Source of the DNA: Epiperipatus broadwayi
Taxonomy: Eukaryota; Onychophora; Udeonychophora; Euonychophora; Peripatidae
NCBI GenBank assembly: GCA_028023455.1
Contig: JAQFVV010000020.1
Span: forward strand, 3,333,092 to 3,397,091
Reading direction: 5' to 3'
DNA length: 64,000 nt
The translations under genes were made by a program, and so were the position numbers. Positions 25,849 to 37,777 of this stretch are shown in pieces (positions within the stretch are counted from its first letter, which is position 1; each line of letters starts with the position of its first letter). The notes under the pieces were generated by a model. That model ran no database searches and was not told the origin of the DNA. It worked only from the letters and a program-made list of their open reading frames with translations.

Positions 25849-25959
25849 GTCTTGCATTGGTGGTCGAGAGGTCAGCGAGACTGCCTTGCACTTGCAGGCA
25901 GTTGCCCAGGTTGCGGGTTCGCGTCCCGGCCGATACTATGAGACTTAAAAAAAAAAATT
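25849..25959 (+). mobile_element. tRNA-derived SINE, copy 3
   Basis: The best-preserved copy: GTCTTGCATTGGTGGTCGAG, the A-box-like GGTCGAGAGGTCAGCG, the B box in GGGTTCGCGTCCC, the ending GATACTATGAGACTT and an A tract. The target-site duplication ATTATTTTAAT is at 25838-25848 and 25960-25970. Confidence 0.88.
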
Positions 25960-26101
25960 ATTATTTTAATAATTATTGAACAAGATTTTGTTCCTGATTT
26001 TTTAAAACATATTTATTAGTGAAAAAGACAATGATAAAATAGCTGTTAGAGATCATTTAAAAAAACATCTAAAGTAGCTATTTAAACATGGCTAGTCACT
26101 T

Positions 26102-26198
26102 TTTTTTATATGTCAAATGCGTTGACCAAAAGCGAACCCCGGACCAACTACTTGGAAGACAGCTATGCTAACCACTAGGCCACCAACGCTTGACAATA
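26102..26198 (-). mobile_element. tRNA-derived SINE, copy 4 (different subfamily)
   Basis: Read on the minus strand it begins GTCAAGCGTTGGTGGCCTAG, has TGGTTAGCATAGCTG (A-box region), then CCGGGGTTCGCTTTTGG (B box), and ends in an A tract. The target-site duplication GCTAGTCACTT is at 26091-26101 and 26199-26209. The tRNA-like part differs from copies 1-3, so it is a relative or an older subfamily. Confidence 0.8.
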
Positions 26199-27030
26199 GC
26201 TAGTCACTTTGAATATTCTTTTGTCAGAATTCAACATTTTCCCAGTAATCATAGCGGCTTGCTTATTATACAAACCGAAGAATAAAACCCACTGTTGTTA
26301 GTTTAAGTATTGTTGGTTAAAATATGCTAAACTTGTGGATCTTCAGAGAATATTGTTATCGCTACTTTGCTTAAATTAATAATTTAACAAATACCTAGAT
26401 TTTTATAAAGCAATAATAAAAGGTGACATTTATTTGCTGATTGTGAAGCTGATATAAATTATATCAAATAAACATTAAAAAAGTAATTTCATGTTTTGAG
26501 AATTAACTATATTCATATTATCCAGAAAGAATTGACCCAATTTAAACTTTTTAAAACCTTTTTTCAGTTAAGAATCAATCAATAAACTTTGCAACTGTCT
26601 ACATGTAGAATTCAACCAACTTTCATTAAACTAAATGTATTATTTTGAGAATGATTTTTAAAATTAATATAATCACTTTTATAAAAAACAAATCATTATT
26701 ATTAATTTCGACAATTGTAAAAAAAAACATTAACATAAATATTCTTTATTATTATAATTAGTTTGAAATTAATTTAAAATGGTTGAAAAATCGTCATAAG
26801 ATTTCAGACAACTTTTTTACACTATGTTGCAGCAAATAGTAACTTAACAATGATTTTATGTTTTAAAAAGTGAACTATTTTATGCATCTTTGAACAATAT
26901 AAGTTAATCTTTTTATGGACATTTTTTTCTATAAGAAAATCATTTAAGACTAATATTTGAAAATGAGCAGCTTAAAATGTGCATTACTATTTTACCGAAA
27001 GTCAGTAGCATTTAGGCATACTACTACCTC

Positions 27031-27350
27031 AAATAGTACACATATATAATCACCTGCCCCCAAAGAAACTGTATGGCAACATATTATGGAGAAACTAAAA
27101 CCAACCTTGCAACCAGAGTAGCTCAACATAGATACCTTTACAACAGGACCAAAACTAAGCTTGAAGGCAATTCCAATTTTTTGTTGAGCATGAGAGAGCC
27201 ATTAGCCATGCCTTCCTACCCACCACAGCCAGTGTTATCTGCTCTGAAAGAAATGACATTAAACGCAAAGTCAGATAGGCTTACTACATAGTGGGTGACC
27301 CTGCTTCAATCAATAGAAGAGAGGCCTGCTTTTTTCTAACTCGCAAATAG
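27031..27350 (+). pseudogene. GIY-YIG nuclease fragment from another Penelope-like family
   Basis: One frame reads ATYYGETKTNLATRVAQHRY (the YYGET...R...H part of the GIY-YIG core). After a frameshift, another frame gives EHERAISHAFLPTTASVICS and INRREACFF. Earlier and later parts are missing. It differs clearly from the fragments at 21.5 and 18.5 kb, so a third Penelope-like lineage, or a related GIY-YIG source, is represented. Confidence 0.6.
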
Positions 27351-28137
27351 TCTATGTAGCATTTTCACACAAATTTATATTAACACCAATATAGTTCTCA
27401 AATAAATCCCAGTAGCCATGAATATGGGACTATGAAATATCCCGAAAGTGCGCTCGGCTGCAACATTTAATTTTAAATAGATTCATTATCTGTGCGCAAA
27501 GCACACACATATATTTATTGATTTCAAACGCTAATGAAGTAAAGCTGCAACTATTTCAATAAGCTCTAGATCAAACTTTGATATATAATTTTAGAAATGA
27601 AATAATCTAAAATGCACGAAAGTATACAATAAGAGTGACACCCAAAGATATAAAATGAAGAAGTGGGTCTCTTCTACTTATGATACGATTTATTTGATCT
27701 GATTTTTACAAATGAAAAATTTAAATTTTACTAAAAAGAAATGAATGGCACAGTTAAATTAATAACATTAATAATAAAATATTACAATACATTTACTATA
27801 AATGGTGCGATTTACCACAACAACTGAGTAGTATACTAAGAATTAAATGTTCTTGAACCAATTTCTTGCTCAACTTGCTGCTATTGGTAATATTATGATT
27901 TGAAATATTACTGGTAGCTTATTTTTATTTATCATTAAGCATTTGAAAAATCTAAAAACCGCTATTGATGAATTCTTTTTTCTTGTTTGGATAATTATTC
28001 ACATCAATCTTCTTGATGTTCATCTGAACATCATTTGGAGGAATATTACTATCATATATACTCCAGTTGTAAAATGACTCCTAATTCTATTTGCATTTCA
28101 TCACTATATTGTCTTGCAGAAAATATGTAAGGGTATA

Positions 28138-28743
28138 CATAAATAAAGAGCTTGCTAATAGCTCTAAACAAGCTTATTTCTTTGTGATAAATGCCACAAA
28201 AGAAAGCATTTGAAATCTTTATCTTGGATTGTCCCCATCTCCAGACCGGTTTCGATGGTTCTCTTCTGTGAGAAGCCAGGACATTAGATTCAGATTGCTA
28301 ACTCAAACTAAGCATTTATCTAATCTTAACTATTAAGAAGATCTGAAATTCTCAGACATCTATAAGTCTTCAAATTCAGCTCTTCAACTGAAAAAGTTAT
28401 ATAGACCTGAACTAAAGTCAGTTACTCCATATATTAATTGCTAAGACTATTAATATATGGAGTAAATGACTTTAGTTCAGACCCATATAACTTTTTCAGT
28501 TGAGCTGAATTTGAAGACTTATAGATGTCTGAGAATTTTAGATCTTCTTAATAGTTAAGATTAGATAAATGATTAGCTGAGATAGGATTCTAAATCTAAT
28601 GTCCTAGATCTTCACTGTAGAGAGCCATAACAAGCCTGGCGATGGGGACAATCCAAGATAAAGGTTTCAAATGCTTCCTCTTGTAACATTTATCATAAAA
28701 AATAAGCTGTTTAGAGCTATTAGCACGCTCTTTATTTATTATA
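28138..28743. repeat. 600-base palindrome, about 300-base arms
   Basis: The left arm (28138-28439, starting 'aataaagagcttgctaatag') and the right arm (28449-28743, ending 'tattagcacgctctttattt') are reverse complements with scattered changes and one region of weaker match (28250-28310). The centre is 'ccatatattaat' and its complement. No coding function; open frames here are arm artefacts. It may be a foldback transposon or a recent inverted duplication. Confidence 0.82.
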
Positions 28744-29498
28744 TATTGGTAAGGCAAGCTATATAGGTCATGTGATATATGACTTGCTTTCATTAATATA
28801 AGATACATCATTTTTATCATTAATTCACACGTAATTTTACATTCCATATTCATCTGCAGTAATGATCTTTCTGGGAGTTCAAGCATAATAGAACTCCGAA
28901 ATGTTTTGTGAATAGTTCTAATTATTTTAGGCTCAACAATGTAGTCATTTAAATTTGATACTTTTATAGATTATTAGAATCTTGTTATTTGAAGATAAGT
29001 ACAAAAATATTTTCATTTGTTGCTCAGTTAATTCCAAAATTTCAGGCCAAAATAAACTATGAATCAATTGTTGTCTGATATTTATATATAATGACAAAAA
29101 AAAGAAAAAGAAAATTTGATTAATTGAATGGGACGGTATTCAATTTTCCACTTAGATGATCAAAAGGTCAACTTCCTAAAGAACTAAGTAATTAAATTTG
29201 TCATTTTTACTTTTGAGCAGTAACAGAGTAGCAAATTCAAGAGCTAAAGATATTTTGAATTGATTTCTAGCTGATGACAAATATAAAATATTATGTTAAT
29301 AACATTAATAGAACTATTTTGTTCAGTTCTTTATCGGTGCTTTAACGACACGTGATCATCTGAAGAACTGAATTTTCATTTACTTTTTATTTGGCTTAAT
29401 GAAACTACCAGTGAATCAATTTTTATAAATTCCATTGCAAATGATTATAAATAAATATTTTGTAAAACTTAAGCTAAATAGAAATAATGTATTCTTAC
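28744..29498. other. Intronic AT-rich DNA near exon 1
   Basis: No repeat, exon or RNA gene could be supported between the palindrome and the exon 1 donor. Confidence 0.5.
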
Positions 29499-30492
29499 CT
29501 AATTTATCATCGTAATAACTCAAGCAGTTTGTTAAATCGTTAAACTTCCAAGTATAACTATCATTGAAAAACAAACAGGAGACTTGAAGATTTGCAAGTG
29601 GTATATAAGAGCATAAAATATTTCTTATATCATCAAATTCTACCAGTTCTTTTAAAGATAGAGATACTTTTAGTTTACTGGAAGATCTAACTAGTTCTTT
29701 CCAACAAGACCCGTTTAGGCTAGAAATATGAGGGTCACTTCCTAAACATTTGATATTTAAATGTTCCAACTTTATTCCGCAATGAAATCCTATAGTTTCA
29801 AGAAGATCTTCTGTTAAATAACTATAGTTTATCTGTATTTCTTTAAGATTTGAAAAATTTTGGAAAATTTTAAAATTAATAGGGAAAGAATCTACAAGTT
29901 TAGTTGAATGAAAGAAATCTTCTATGTTTAAATAGGTCAGACAGTCTCCACTTCCAGAGGCTAACGCTTCAAGAATTTTGCAACCATCATCACCAGAAGT
30001 TGATGCATTACACATATCAAATCTTTTCAAGCGCTTTTGATTGCGAAGTAATTCACATAAGGAAGATATAAAGCGTTCCCGTGGATCATCATTCCACCAA
30101 AAACATTGGAATTGTAAAAAGTGAATAACTAAATGTTGTAACTGAGTTTTCTGGGCTAATATTAAAAAAAAGGCTATTAGCGTCTCTTGAACTCCTTTTC
30201 TAAGTGTTAAAAGTGGGGACTGAGGACGCCAAACTGGGCAACATGTAATGTAAAGTTTTCGTAAGTAGGAACCATACTTTTCAGCAAAAATCACTGCCTT
30301 GCGGTAATTTGCTTTATCATCGGAAAAGGACGAAAGATTAAAATCTACAGAACGCCAAAGTGATGGTATATGAAAGATTTCTGACCACCTTCGGCATACT
30401 TGAGATGCGGAGACACGATCATTGTCGGAGAGATAATAAAATATTTTTTCCAGTACGATCACAGGAAGAAATTCCCACCAGTGAGCACCCAT
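29499..30492 (-). CDS. FBXO39: FBXO39-like, coding exon 1 (F-box and first leucine-rich part)
   Basis: This exon encodes residues 1-331 plus one base of the next codon. The F-box covers about residues 8-52: it begins with FLPVIVLEKIFYYLS, contains the VCRRW motif and ends near LWRSVDF. The remainder has leucine-rich segments, with FBXO39 hallmarks such as FISSL, LNIEDFF near the middle and KCLGSDPH later on. The ATG is directly preceded by an in-frame TAA, so it is the first possible start unless an upstream exon is spliced in. The exon ends at a strong donor (G followed by GTAAGAAT). Unlike nearby ORFs it shows no frameshift or stop over 331 codons, which marks it as a living gene among decayed repeats. 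Reading past the donor adds only a short unrelated tail. Confidence 0.9.
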
Positions 30493-31050
30493 TTATTTCG
30501 GCAACATGAAATTAGTCATATCGACTCTTATTTTTTTAATAAAAATTATTTCATTAACGACCTAGATAAGATTATTTTATGATGTCATGATAATTTTATT
30601 AAACAATAGTAGTTTCTAAGACAATATAAAAAATAATATATGACGTTTTTAAATTATTTTGTTTCGCAAAAAAAAAAACAACTATTGTGTATATATATAT
30701 TTACATATAACATCTAGCTTAATAATAACATAGTTATGTAAAAAATATAAACCCATATTATCATCAAAGGTGTGTGAGACTAGTATACTTTTTTTAAAAT
30801 TCAAAACATGTATTTTTACTTATTAGTTACATTGGAACTTTCAAGATAATTTTTATAATTATATACAATAATAAACTATTAGTACAATTACTCAGGAGTT
30901 AAATCGCCCAAAGTAAACATTTAACCATGCAAATATAAGTATGTTAACATGCCAATAATACAAATCAGTTCTCATGAGCAAAATTTGCCTAAGGTCATTC
31001 TACAAAATAACTTTTACAACTATGTTTTGAAGGAATTGTTCAAAATTATT
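30493..31050. other. Upstream region of the FBXO39-like gene
   Basis: This AT-rich DNA would contain the 5' UTR and promoter, or a donor for an unseen 5' exon. TATA-like runs (30690-30712) are present but are not distinctive in such AT-rich sequence, and I cannot name a promoter with confidence. Confidence 0.3.
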
Positions 31051-31059
31051 AACAATGTC

Positions 31060-31790
31060 TTTATTATTATGTTCTTGCAATTTTATTAATGTCTATTAGC
31101 TCCCAAGTACACTTTAGCATTGTTTGTGAGGCAATCCGATTGTCTCTTTCTTCTATTGTTTTAATTTTACCGATAAATGGTATTAGAGGGTCCATGCAAC
31201 TTGAGTCAAACAAGAGTGAACACCGAGATAACCAAATACTAAATAAAAACCAACTCCAGCTATAGGGTCGGCCAAAGAACACAAATCACAACCTAGTCCT
31301 GCCGAAATTCTAAGCGCTATCACATGCACACAATGGCTAATAGCCTTGCTAAGCATCGTTATTTTACTTTCGTTTTTCTTTGTTTCCTATTTTCACTAAA
31401 TAACATGTTATTGCACTGGTTATAATTTACTTGATCAATTAACCATCCTCACAGCTAGACCCCTTCCTTCCCCTATAAGAGAAACAAAATACTATATAAT
31501 AGGAAGGTGGCACTTATTTTTCCAAAATTGCCCGAATTACCACTCTGAATTAATGTCATCATCAATGTGTCTTTCCTTTTGAAAATTGAATGAATTATAT
31601 ATTGTTCTGCAATCATTCAATTTAGAACATCTGTTAAAAATGTATCCACTAGTCTCTTCTTCGATATTGCATAAAGAACACTTATCATCAATCGACTTGT
31701 AACCTATGTTTTTTACCAAAAAGCTACCAGTGGGAAGCGCATCAAGATTGATCTTAACCAAAAAATCAAAGTATTTTGGCTCCAGGCACC
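31060..31790 (-). pseudogene. Decayed LINE reverse-transcriptase C-terminus (zinc-binding part)
   Basis: On the minus strand 31761-31537 reads KINLDALPTGSFLVKNIGYK and then CSLCNIEEETSGYIFNRCSK, a C-x2-C...C zinc-binding segment typical of LINE reverse-transcriptase tails; the usual His is replaced by Tyr. 31282-31067 reads a further tail fragment (WELIDINKIART). The phrase NLDALPT parallels NLNALPT in the fragment at 51.6 kb, so both may belong to one Tx1/L1-like group. Confidence 0.6.
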
Positions 31791-31799
31791 ACCATTTAA

Positions 31800-33300
31800 A
31801 TTTTTTTAAGAGGCTAAATATGATTATATTAAGAGCTGAACTTATTGGCGTGATTGAATAATAAATGAGGTTTTAAGCTTACCAGTATCTAATTTTGGTA
31901 GGTTTGCCCTGATTTGGAACGAGTATACTTGTAGGTTATGTTGTGACGCAATACATTTTGAATATTTGACAAAATAGGATGTCAACAACTAAACTTGAGG
32001 GCATTGACGTTTCCTAAGATTTTTACGAATATGTCTGAAGCGCGATACTGTTAATAAGAAGTTTTTATATATAAATTTTTGTGTATGGTGAATTTTATAC
32101 AATTTATCGTATTATATCGAAAATAAAAAAAATCTAATATGTAAATAGCACTGCTGAAAAGATTAATTGGTGATGGATATATATATATATATAATATTAT
32201 TCGATGTCTGTATTTTTAAAGCAATATACGTAATTAAAATACAGTAACTAAATAATTAAAATTTTTATCCACTTAGGAGCGCTTTCGATTATCCCAGTAA
32301 TCTTTTTTTTAGTTACTGTATTTATAAATATTCAGTTATATAATCACACACACACATATATATATATATATCAAAATAGTTCTTTAAACAACTATTTCAG
32401 GACAAAGCCTTTCTACTAGCCTCTTCCACTCATCCATAGAGGATCAGTGGGGGAAAAACCTGTTTTATACAATAGTTAAGGATATCTAGATATTAATTTA
32501 TTGACAAAATTTTTTTGATAGTTATTTGAGTAGACATTATAACAGTTATTTGAAAGAAAAATTCTAAAGATAATTAACTATATAGCAAATAGATAATTAG
32601 CTAGCTGATTGACGCGAATGTTTTTTATTAAGATGTTACTGTACATTATATTACAATAGTAATCTGCTGCATATGATCAGGTGTCTTAAATTAATGATGT
32701 TTATAAAAAGATATATTCTTTATCATGAATGATATATTTGTTCAGGGAGCAAAAAGCATGAATTGGATTATCTTTATATAGTAAGAACTCATATTAATAA
32801 AACACTTTAAGATATAAGATAGATAAATAATGTGTGAGTCATTAGAAGTAAAGATTTGTTTCCCTTAGAGAGGTTTCTAAAAAAAGATTGATTCTCCATG
32901 ACTGCCCATGGAATGTTTTTGCTAACAAAATAAAACCATAATAAAGTCTTCACTATAAGTTATAGAAATTATGCAATGAATACATGTTCTAATATATGGG
33001 CAACCCTGCAGGAATAATCACACGAATAAGCTTAAGGCTTCAATAATTTTATTTTATTTTTAAAGTAAACACATATTTTAAGATTGCTAACAGAGATTGA
33101 TTTGAATACAAAAACATTTAAGGATAATGTGAAACTATATAATATATAAATGTAAATTTTTTGACTCTACTCTCAGAGATAGACCTATAGTATCTAAGGT
33201 GAAACACTTTTGACCACTAAAAAAGAGAATTAAAATCATGAAACTATAAACATTAAGGAGCTATCTAGATATAAGTTTCTATCAATTTCAACAGCTAAAT
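31800..33300. other. Non-coding AT-rich stretch
   Basis: Contains short TA runs (32180, 32355) and no open frame, repeat family member or RNA gene that I can support. Confidence 0.5.
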
Positions 33301-33304
33301 ATTG

Positions 33305-33545
33305 ATTAGATGTGATGTGACGCACTGGACTTCTTCTTAAATTGAGTCAGGAATCTCTCAGCAACTATGTCCAGAGTAACCTGTTAGCCACTTTACCTTC
33401 CCCTTCCATTCCCCATTCTAAATTTTCCCATAATCTGCTCCATACCATTTTCATAACATAATCTTTGTCAATTATATTGGCCTTTATATCTAAATCCCCC
33501 TTATCTTTTCCCAAATCCAGCATAAAAAACAATAATTTACCCAAA
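33305..33545 (-). mobile_element. LINE 3'-end fragment, second copy
   Basis: Close to 45412-45640: 'gatgtgatgtgacg', 'gtcaggaatctctcagcaac', 'cctgttagccactttacctt', 'tcccataatctgctcc'. Minus-strand orientation is inferred from the coding copy at 45.5 kb. Confidence 0.65.
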
Positions 33546-34313
33546 GCCGCTAAGGCGTCCTCTGCAGTTTCATAAGAAAACTATAACAAAATGGAATAAA
33601 CTTTCATTTAAATTTTAACTTTGCCAGAGCTTTAAATATATACTTAGTATGTCTAGTTAAAAATAATTGATAAATATTTTTGTTTATGTGTCCTATGACT
33701 GCTTAATGTGCCTATATCTTGGACTGGCTCTAGTTTTATCAAGTAGCATTAAGACGTTTACAGAGTATAACTGTAAAATTGTAATTTATATTGATAAGAT
33801 TTTCTGATTAATAAGTAGTTCTAGAGATTAAAATATTTAATGAGGAAATGTAACATTAATAACAGTGGTGAAATTAGATTTAAATTAATGGTGAGAAAAA
33901 GGCTTTTGTGACTTTACCACAATGCTACCATATCTATAAAACAAGCAAAGTTAAACGAAACTAAAATTTTAGTAGTGCATTAAGTTTTATTCTTAAAAAT
34001 ATTGACATTCTGGAGTATAGATAAGTTATGTTAGTTAAGTTGTAGCATTAGCCATTAGTAGGAAGTTTAAGTTGCAAATAATCAAGTTTCATTAAGATTT
34101 TATTGCTAATTATTGGATAATAACATGCAAATAAGAATTTCTAGGAATTTACTAGAACTAGTAAAAAATGGTTGGTAAATGTTTGCCTGTTATAGTTGTT
34201 TAGACAGAGATTATATTAAGAACATGGGTGATTTAATGGCAATAGAGAGATTATTACAATTAAGTGGCAATAGAGAGATTATTACAATTAAGTTGAAATG
34301 GAAAAATCGTTTT
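33546..34313. other. Non-coding AT-rich stretch with a short tandem repeat
   Basis: The only structure seen is a tandem pair of about 24 bases ('gcaatagagagattattaca') near 34240-34292. Confidence 0.5.
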
Positions 34314-34322
34314 GTGAATATT

Positions 34323-34430
34323 TTGTTTCATATGTCATAGCATCGGCCGGGACGGAAACCCACAACCGTCTGCAACCAACTACTTGCTTGCAAGGTAGTT
34401 GCGATGACCTCTCGGCTAACAATGCTTGAC
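34323..34430 (-). mobile_element. tRNA-derived SINE, copy 5
   Basis: Minus-strand copy close to copy 1: GTCAAGCATTGTTAGCCGAG, then AGTAGTTGGTTGCAGACGG, a B box in GGGTTTCCGTCCC (one change in the box) and GATGCTATGACATATGAAA. The target-site duplication GTGAATATT is at 34314-34322 and 34431-34439. Confidence 0.85.
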
Positions 34431-34439
34431 GTGAATATT

Positions 34440-36006
34440 ATAACTTCTTCATAAATTAGCATACAAATCTCACAATCTAAGAATAACAAAGATAATAAAA
34501 ATTAGAAAAAAAAAACTTGAGCAAAGCATCCTAATGTATATAACAATAATGGACGATAAAAGATACGTACATTGGATTAATTCTCGAATATCGTTAAGAG
34601 TAGAGGATAAATAGAAGAGTATAAATAAAATGGACATTTTTACTATAACTGATGATTTCTACTATTATTTAGAATTATTAATAAATTAATTAGACATTGT
34701 TCTCAACAATAATATGAAGATCGCCATGTTCAAAGACCGTCCTAAAATTTAAATAATTGAAAGAAAAAAAGGTCAGTTAATGTTATAAAGACAATAGGAT
34801 GTATGAGCAGATGACTAGATAGGCGAATTCTTAATAATAACAGTACAATGATTAATATCTTATTTTCTATTATTGTGAATATAATTGGGAAATTTATATG
34901 GAGAAGTTTCAATTAAATCTCTTTTTGATATTTTTTGAGTTTATATGTTGTCTGTCGAAAATTTTATGTGAAGATATCAGATTAGACTAAAACATGTGGG
35001 GGAAGAACTTTGCTAACTAATGAAATGAATGAGTGTTCCCATATTTAAATACTTTCAAGTTATGACGTATAGATATTTAGAAATAAATAATATAGTATTA
35101 AGCAAATATGTATATAATTTTTGTCATAGTCTGTATTGCTTATAATTTTAATAGATTCAGACTTAGTTGATGTTTATCGATTTTTTTTCTGAGTCTCATT
35201 TTATTTGAATATTGCCTATATTTAAAGTTATTTGAATTTGTAAACGAACTGTTAAAAATATAATTTAAGACCATTAATTTTTAATATCACATACGCATAT
35301 ATGACAGAATTTATTAATGCAAGTGAAATCAAGTCATTTCTTAGTTAAAAACATTCTCTCTCACTATCTTACGTTTAAAATGTGTTAGAAGTACTTAATA
35401 CGCCGCTATATAAGTTTTACTTTAAAAAGCGGTTTCTAAAACTCAAAATAAATGCTGTAATCAGTTTAAAAACATTTGTTTTAAGCTGATAACATATTTT
35501 TAAATAGATAAAATAATATCTATTAAGATGAATTTTACTAGATTATTTGGCTAAAAATAAGAAAGTATTATTTTAAAAAAGTTTATAAAACCATCAACTA
35601 ATAATCATATGATGAATAAGTAACTGTTCACTTGCAGAAAAGATATGTAATAATAATGTAATCAAGATTTGCTGTGTCAAATGATTTTTATTCTACTAAA
35701 GATCTCATCCAGATCTAGAGTTTTTGAATAGTTAACAAATGAGATATGACAAAGAGAGAATTCTTATGCATGTTTGTAAGTTGAGTGGAACAATTGAGGA
35801 ATTGAAGTTTGCAATACATGTTTTTCATAATTACTAAGACATAAAATTGTTATGGAAATAATTTCCCTTTTAAAAAGAGCATTACTAATAGTAAGAACAT
35901 CATCAGAAGCAATGAGGATTATGATATTCCTTTTCATGAAAGAATGAGTAAAGAATTTTCTATTTTTATTAAATATGATTGTAGATAATGAGATATTATT
36001 TTATAT
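34440..36006. other. Non-coding AT-rich stretch
   Basis: No gene, known repeat or clear structure could be supported. Confidence 0.5.
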
Positions 36007-36168
36007 AGCGTTATGTTTTTATACTGTAATAGTGATATTAGCGATTAAGCCAATATACATGCGCTTTAAAGATAAATTATAAATGAATATTCATTTATAA
36101 TTTATCTTTAAAGAGCATGTGCATTGGCTTAATAGCTAATGATTGTAGATAGTATAATGCAACGTTAG
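36007..36168. repeat. Hairpin with about 80-base arms
   Basis: The inner arms ('gattaagccaatatacatg' to 'agataaattataaatgaa') are almost exact; the outer 30 bases are less exact. The centre is the self-complementary 'aatgaatattcatt'. Confidence 0.75.
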
Positions 36169-36904
36169 TAATTAAATCTGTTAAGTTTGTTCTTTTATCA
36201 TATTATTATTTTAGTATTTACTTTTCTTCTTATTCAAGATGAATTCACCATCAATGAAAATAATGTTATTAAGTGCATAGTTATGAATCTGAAGACACAC
36301 AAATTATTAATAGCATTTTTAATGAAATTTGAGTAGGCTGCACTCGTTAATAATAGTGCTTTGTTTTTTAGTCTATAGTATTCTCATTATTAGTATTGCT
36401 AGTGACATATAACGCAGTGGAAGAATAAGAACTCAAAGTTAAAGATTCCAAGATCGAATCTACAATCCCCCACAAGTATGCATAAAAACACATTGACATC
36501 TGAAAAAAGTACATATGAATATTATTTCTAATATTTGAATGTGATTCTGGATAAATATATTCATAGTTGAGATATTTATTAACTGATCGTTTTTTAAAAA
36601 TTGGTTATTAAAATACTTTTAATGCAGTCTTTATTCGTAGTTGTGACAAATTATCATTATAATAAAAAAATAACTTAAAATGAACTTTCATATAGAAGTT
36701 TAATGTAAAACAGAACAGTCTCTAAAATGCGGAGCTTTTTTCTATTATTATATTTTACTTGTATATAAATAAACTTAAGAGAAAATTTTGATGGCTTAGG
36801 TACATTCATAAGATAACCAATTAATAAAACTATTTTTAAATATCATTGAGCATAATTTGTTTATTGAATATTTAAAGCATTTTCTAACAGATCTAGAGTA
36901 AACT

Positions 36905-37445
36905 TTAGGGTCGTGTGAAAGTCCGTATTCGAATCCCTTATATATTACATTATATGTGCAAGTGTGTGTAAGCCTGTACAGTGTATTAAGTTACATGTTG
37001 AAGCATAGTGCGTTAAAGATCTGCCCAGCCCTCGCATATGTATGTAAAAATGGATTATTCTTCCGTGCATGAGGACTCAGAATTACTAACGTCAACATGG
37101 GTATGATGACAACCTTGGTACTAACGTGCGCTTTGGATGTCCCATCACCAGATTTTCAATGAAATGGACAGTTGAAGAGTTGTGGGTTGGAGTAGGTTGA
37201 AGCCTATCTATTAAAGTATGAAAATTAGCTCTCTTAATATAAATCTGAGCACTAATTATTTATATGTGAGGAGATGGTAATCTGGAAAAATTGATGAGTG
37301 TGTGTGTGTGTGTGTGTGGGGAGTTGCACAAAATACGAATATTGGTGATTATTTATGTTTTCAACATGTGTGTCATCAAGTGGATCAGCAATATGAGATG
37401 GCATGGAGAGTTGAGGGTCGTGTGAAAGTATGAGTTTGAATCTTA
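36905..37445 (-). repeat. Uncharacterised repeat, about one and a quarter units, minus orientation
   Basis: Begins 'gggtcgtgtgaaagtccgta', continues through 'acatgggtatgatgacaacc' and 'gttgaagagttgtgggttgg', and closes with a second 'gggtcgtgtgaaagtatgag' at 37415. The unit end contains TTCGAATCCC, a B-box-like sequence. A (TG)n tract (37295-37318) interrupts it. Confidence 0.65.
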
Positions 37446-37777
37446 TATATTCTATTATTTTTTGTGAAGTAGATTGAATTAACTTTTGTTATAGTAATGC
37501 AAACGGTTTTAATATTGGGCACCATATTAAATATCTCTATACATGGTGTTATTTTTCCAATTTCGTTGTAATTGCATAGATATATTTTATAATGAAACTT
37601 GTATAAAAGTTTTACTAAAAAAGTATAATTGATTGATTTCGTTGATTGTGAAAAATTACTTATGTTCTGACATTAAAATTTTAATAGTTTCATAATGACA
37701 TATTTAAAAATAATTAAAACAATGTAGATTTTTTATTTTTGAAAATTAATAAAATCCTAAATAGAAAATCACTCTTG
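37446..37777. other. Non-coding AT-rich stretch
   Basis: Nothing supportable is seen. Confidence 0.45.

Larger units (their letters stand above)
9831..29498 (-). other. Intron 1 of the FBXO39-like gene (19.7 kb, repeat-rich)
   Basis: The donor GTAAGAAT lies at 29498 and the acceptor, a T-rich tract ending in AG, at 9831-9832. Apart from the repeats listed separately, the DNA is AT-rich filler. I saw nothing else supportable in 9831-13080, 19150-20760, 22480-23100, 24900-25830, 26210-27030 and 27360-28130. Many hairpins, SINEs and Penelope-like fragments sit here. A 99-base, phase-1 candidate cassette exon at 23136-23234 is described separately. Confidence 0.75.
1412..30492 (-). other. FBXO39: FBXO39-like F-box gene, three coding exons (whole gene span)
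   Basis: The coding region joins 30492-29499, 9830-9669 and 1563-1412 on the minus strand. The pieces are 994, 162 and 152 bases, a total of 1308, giving 435 residues plus a stop. Both introns are GT-AG and both are phase 1, and no stop is created at either junction. The length is close to that of vertebrate FBXO39 (about 440 residues). F-box proteins use the N-terminal F-box to bind SKP1 within an SCF ubiquitin ligase, and the C-terminal repeats choose the substrate; no specific substrate can be inferred here. The exons were linked by matching the C-terminal half to the family from memory, so a database alignment and RNA evidence would settle it. FBXO33 is the closest alternative family member. 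Confidence 0.82.

Noticed and set aside
28596-28886. A 96-codon minus-strand open frame
   Set aside because: Most of it lies in the right arm of the 28138-28743 palindrome and has no recognisable protein features.
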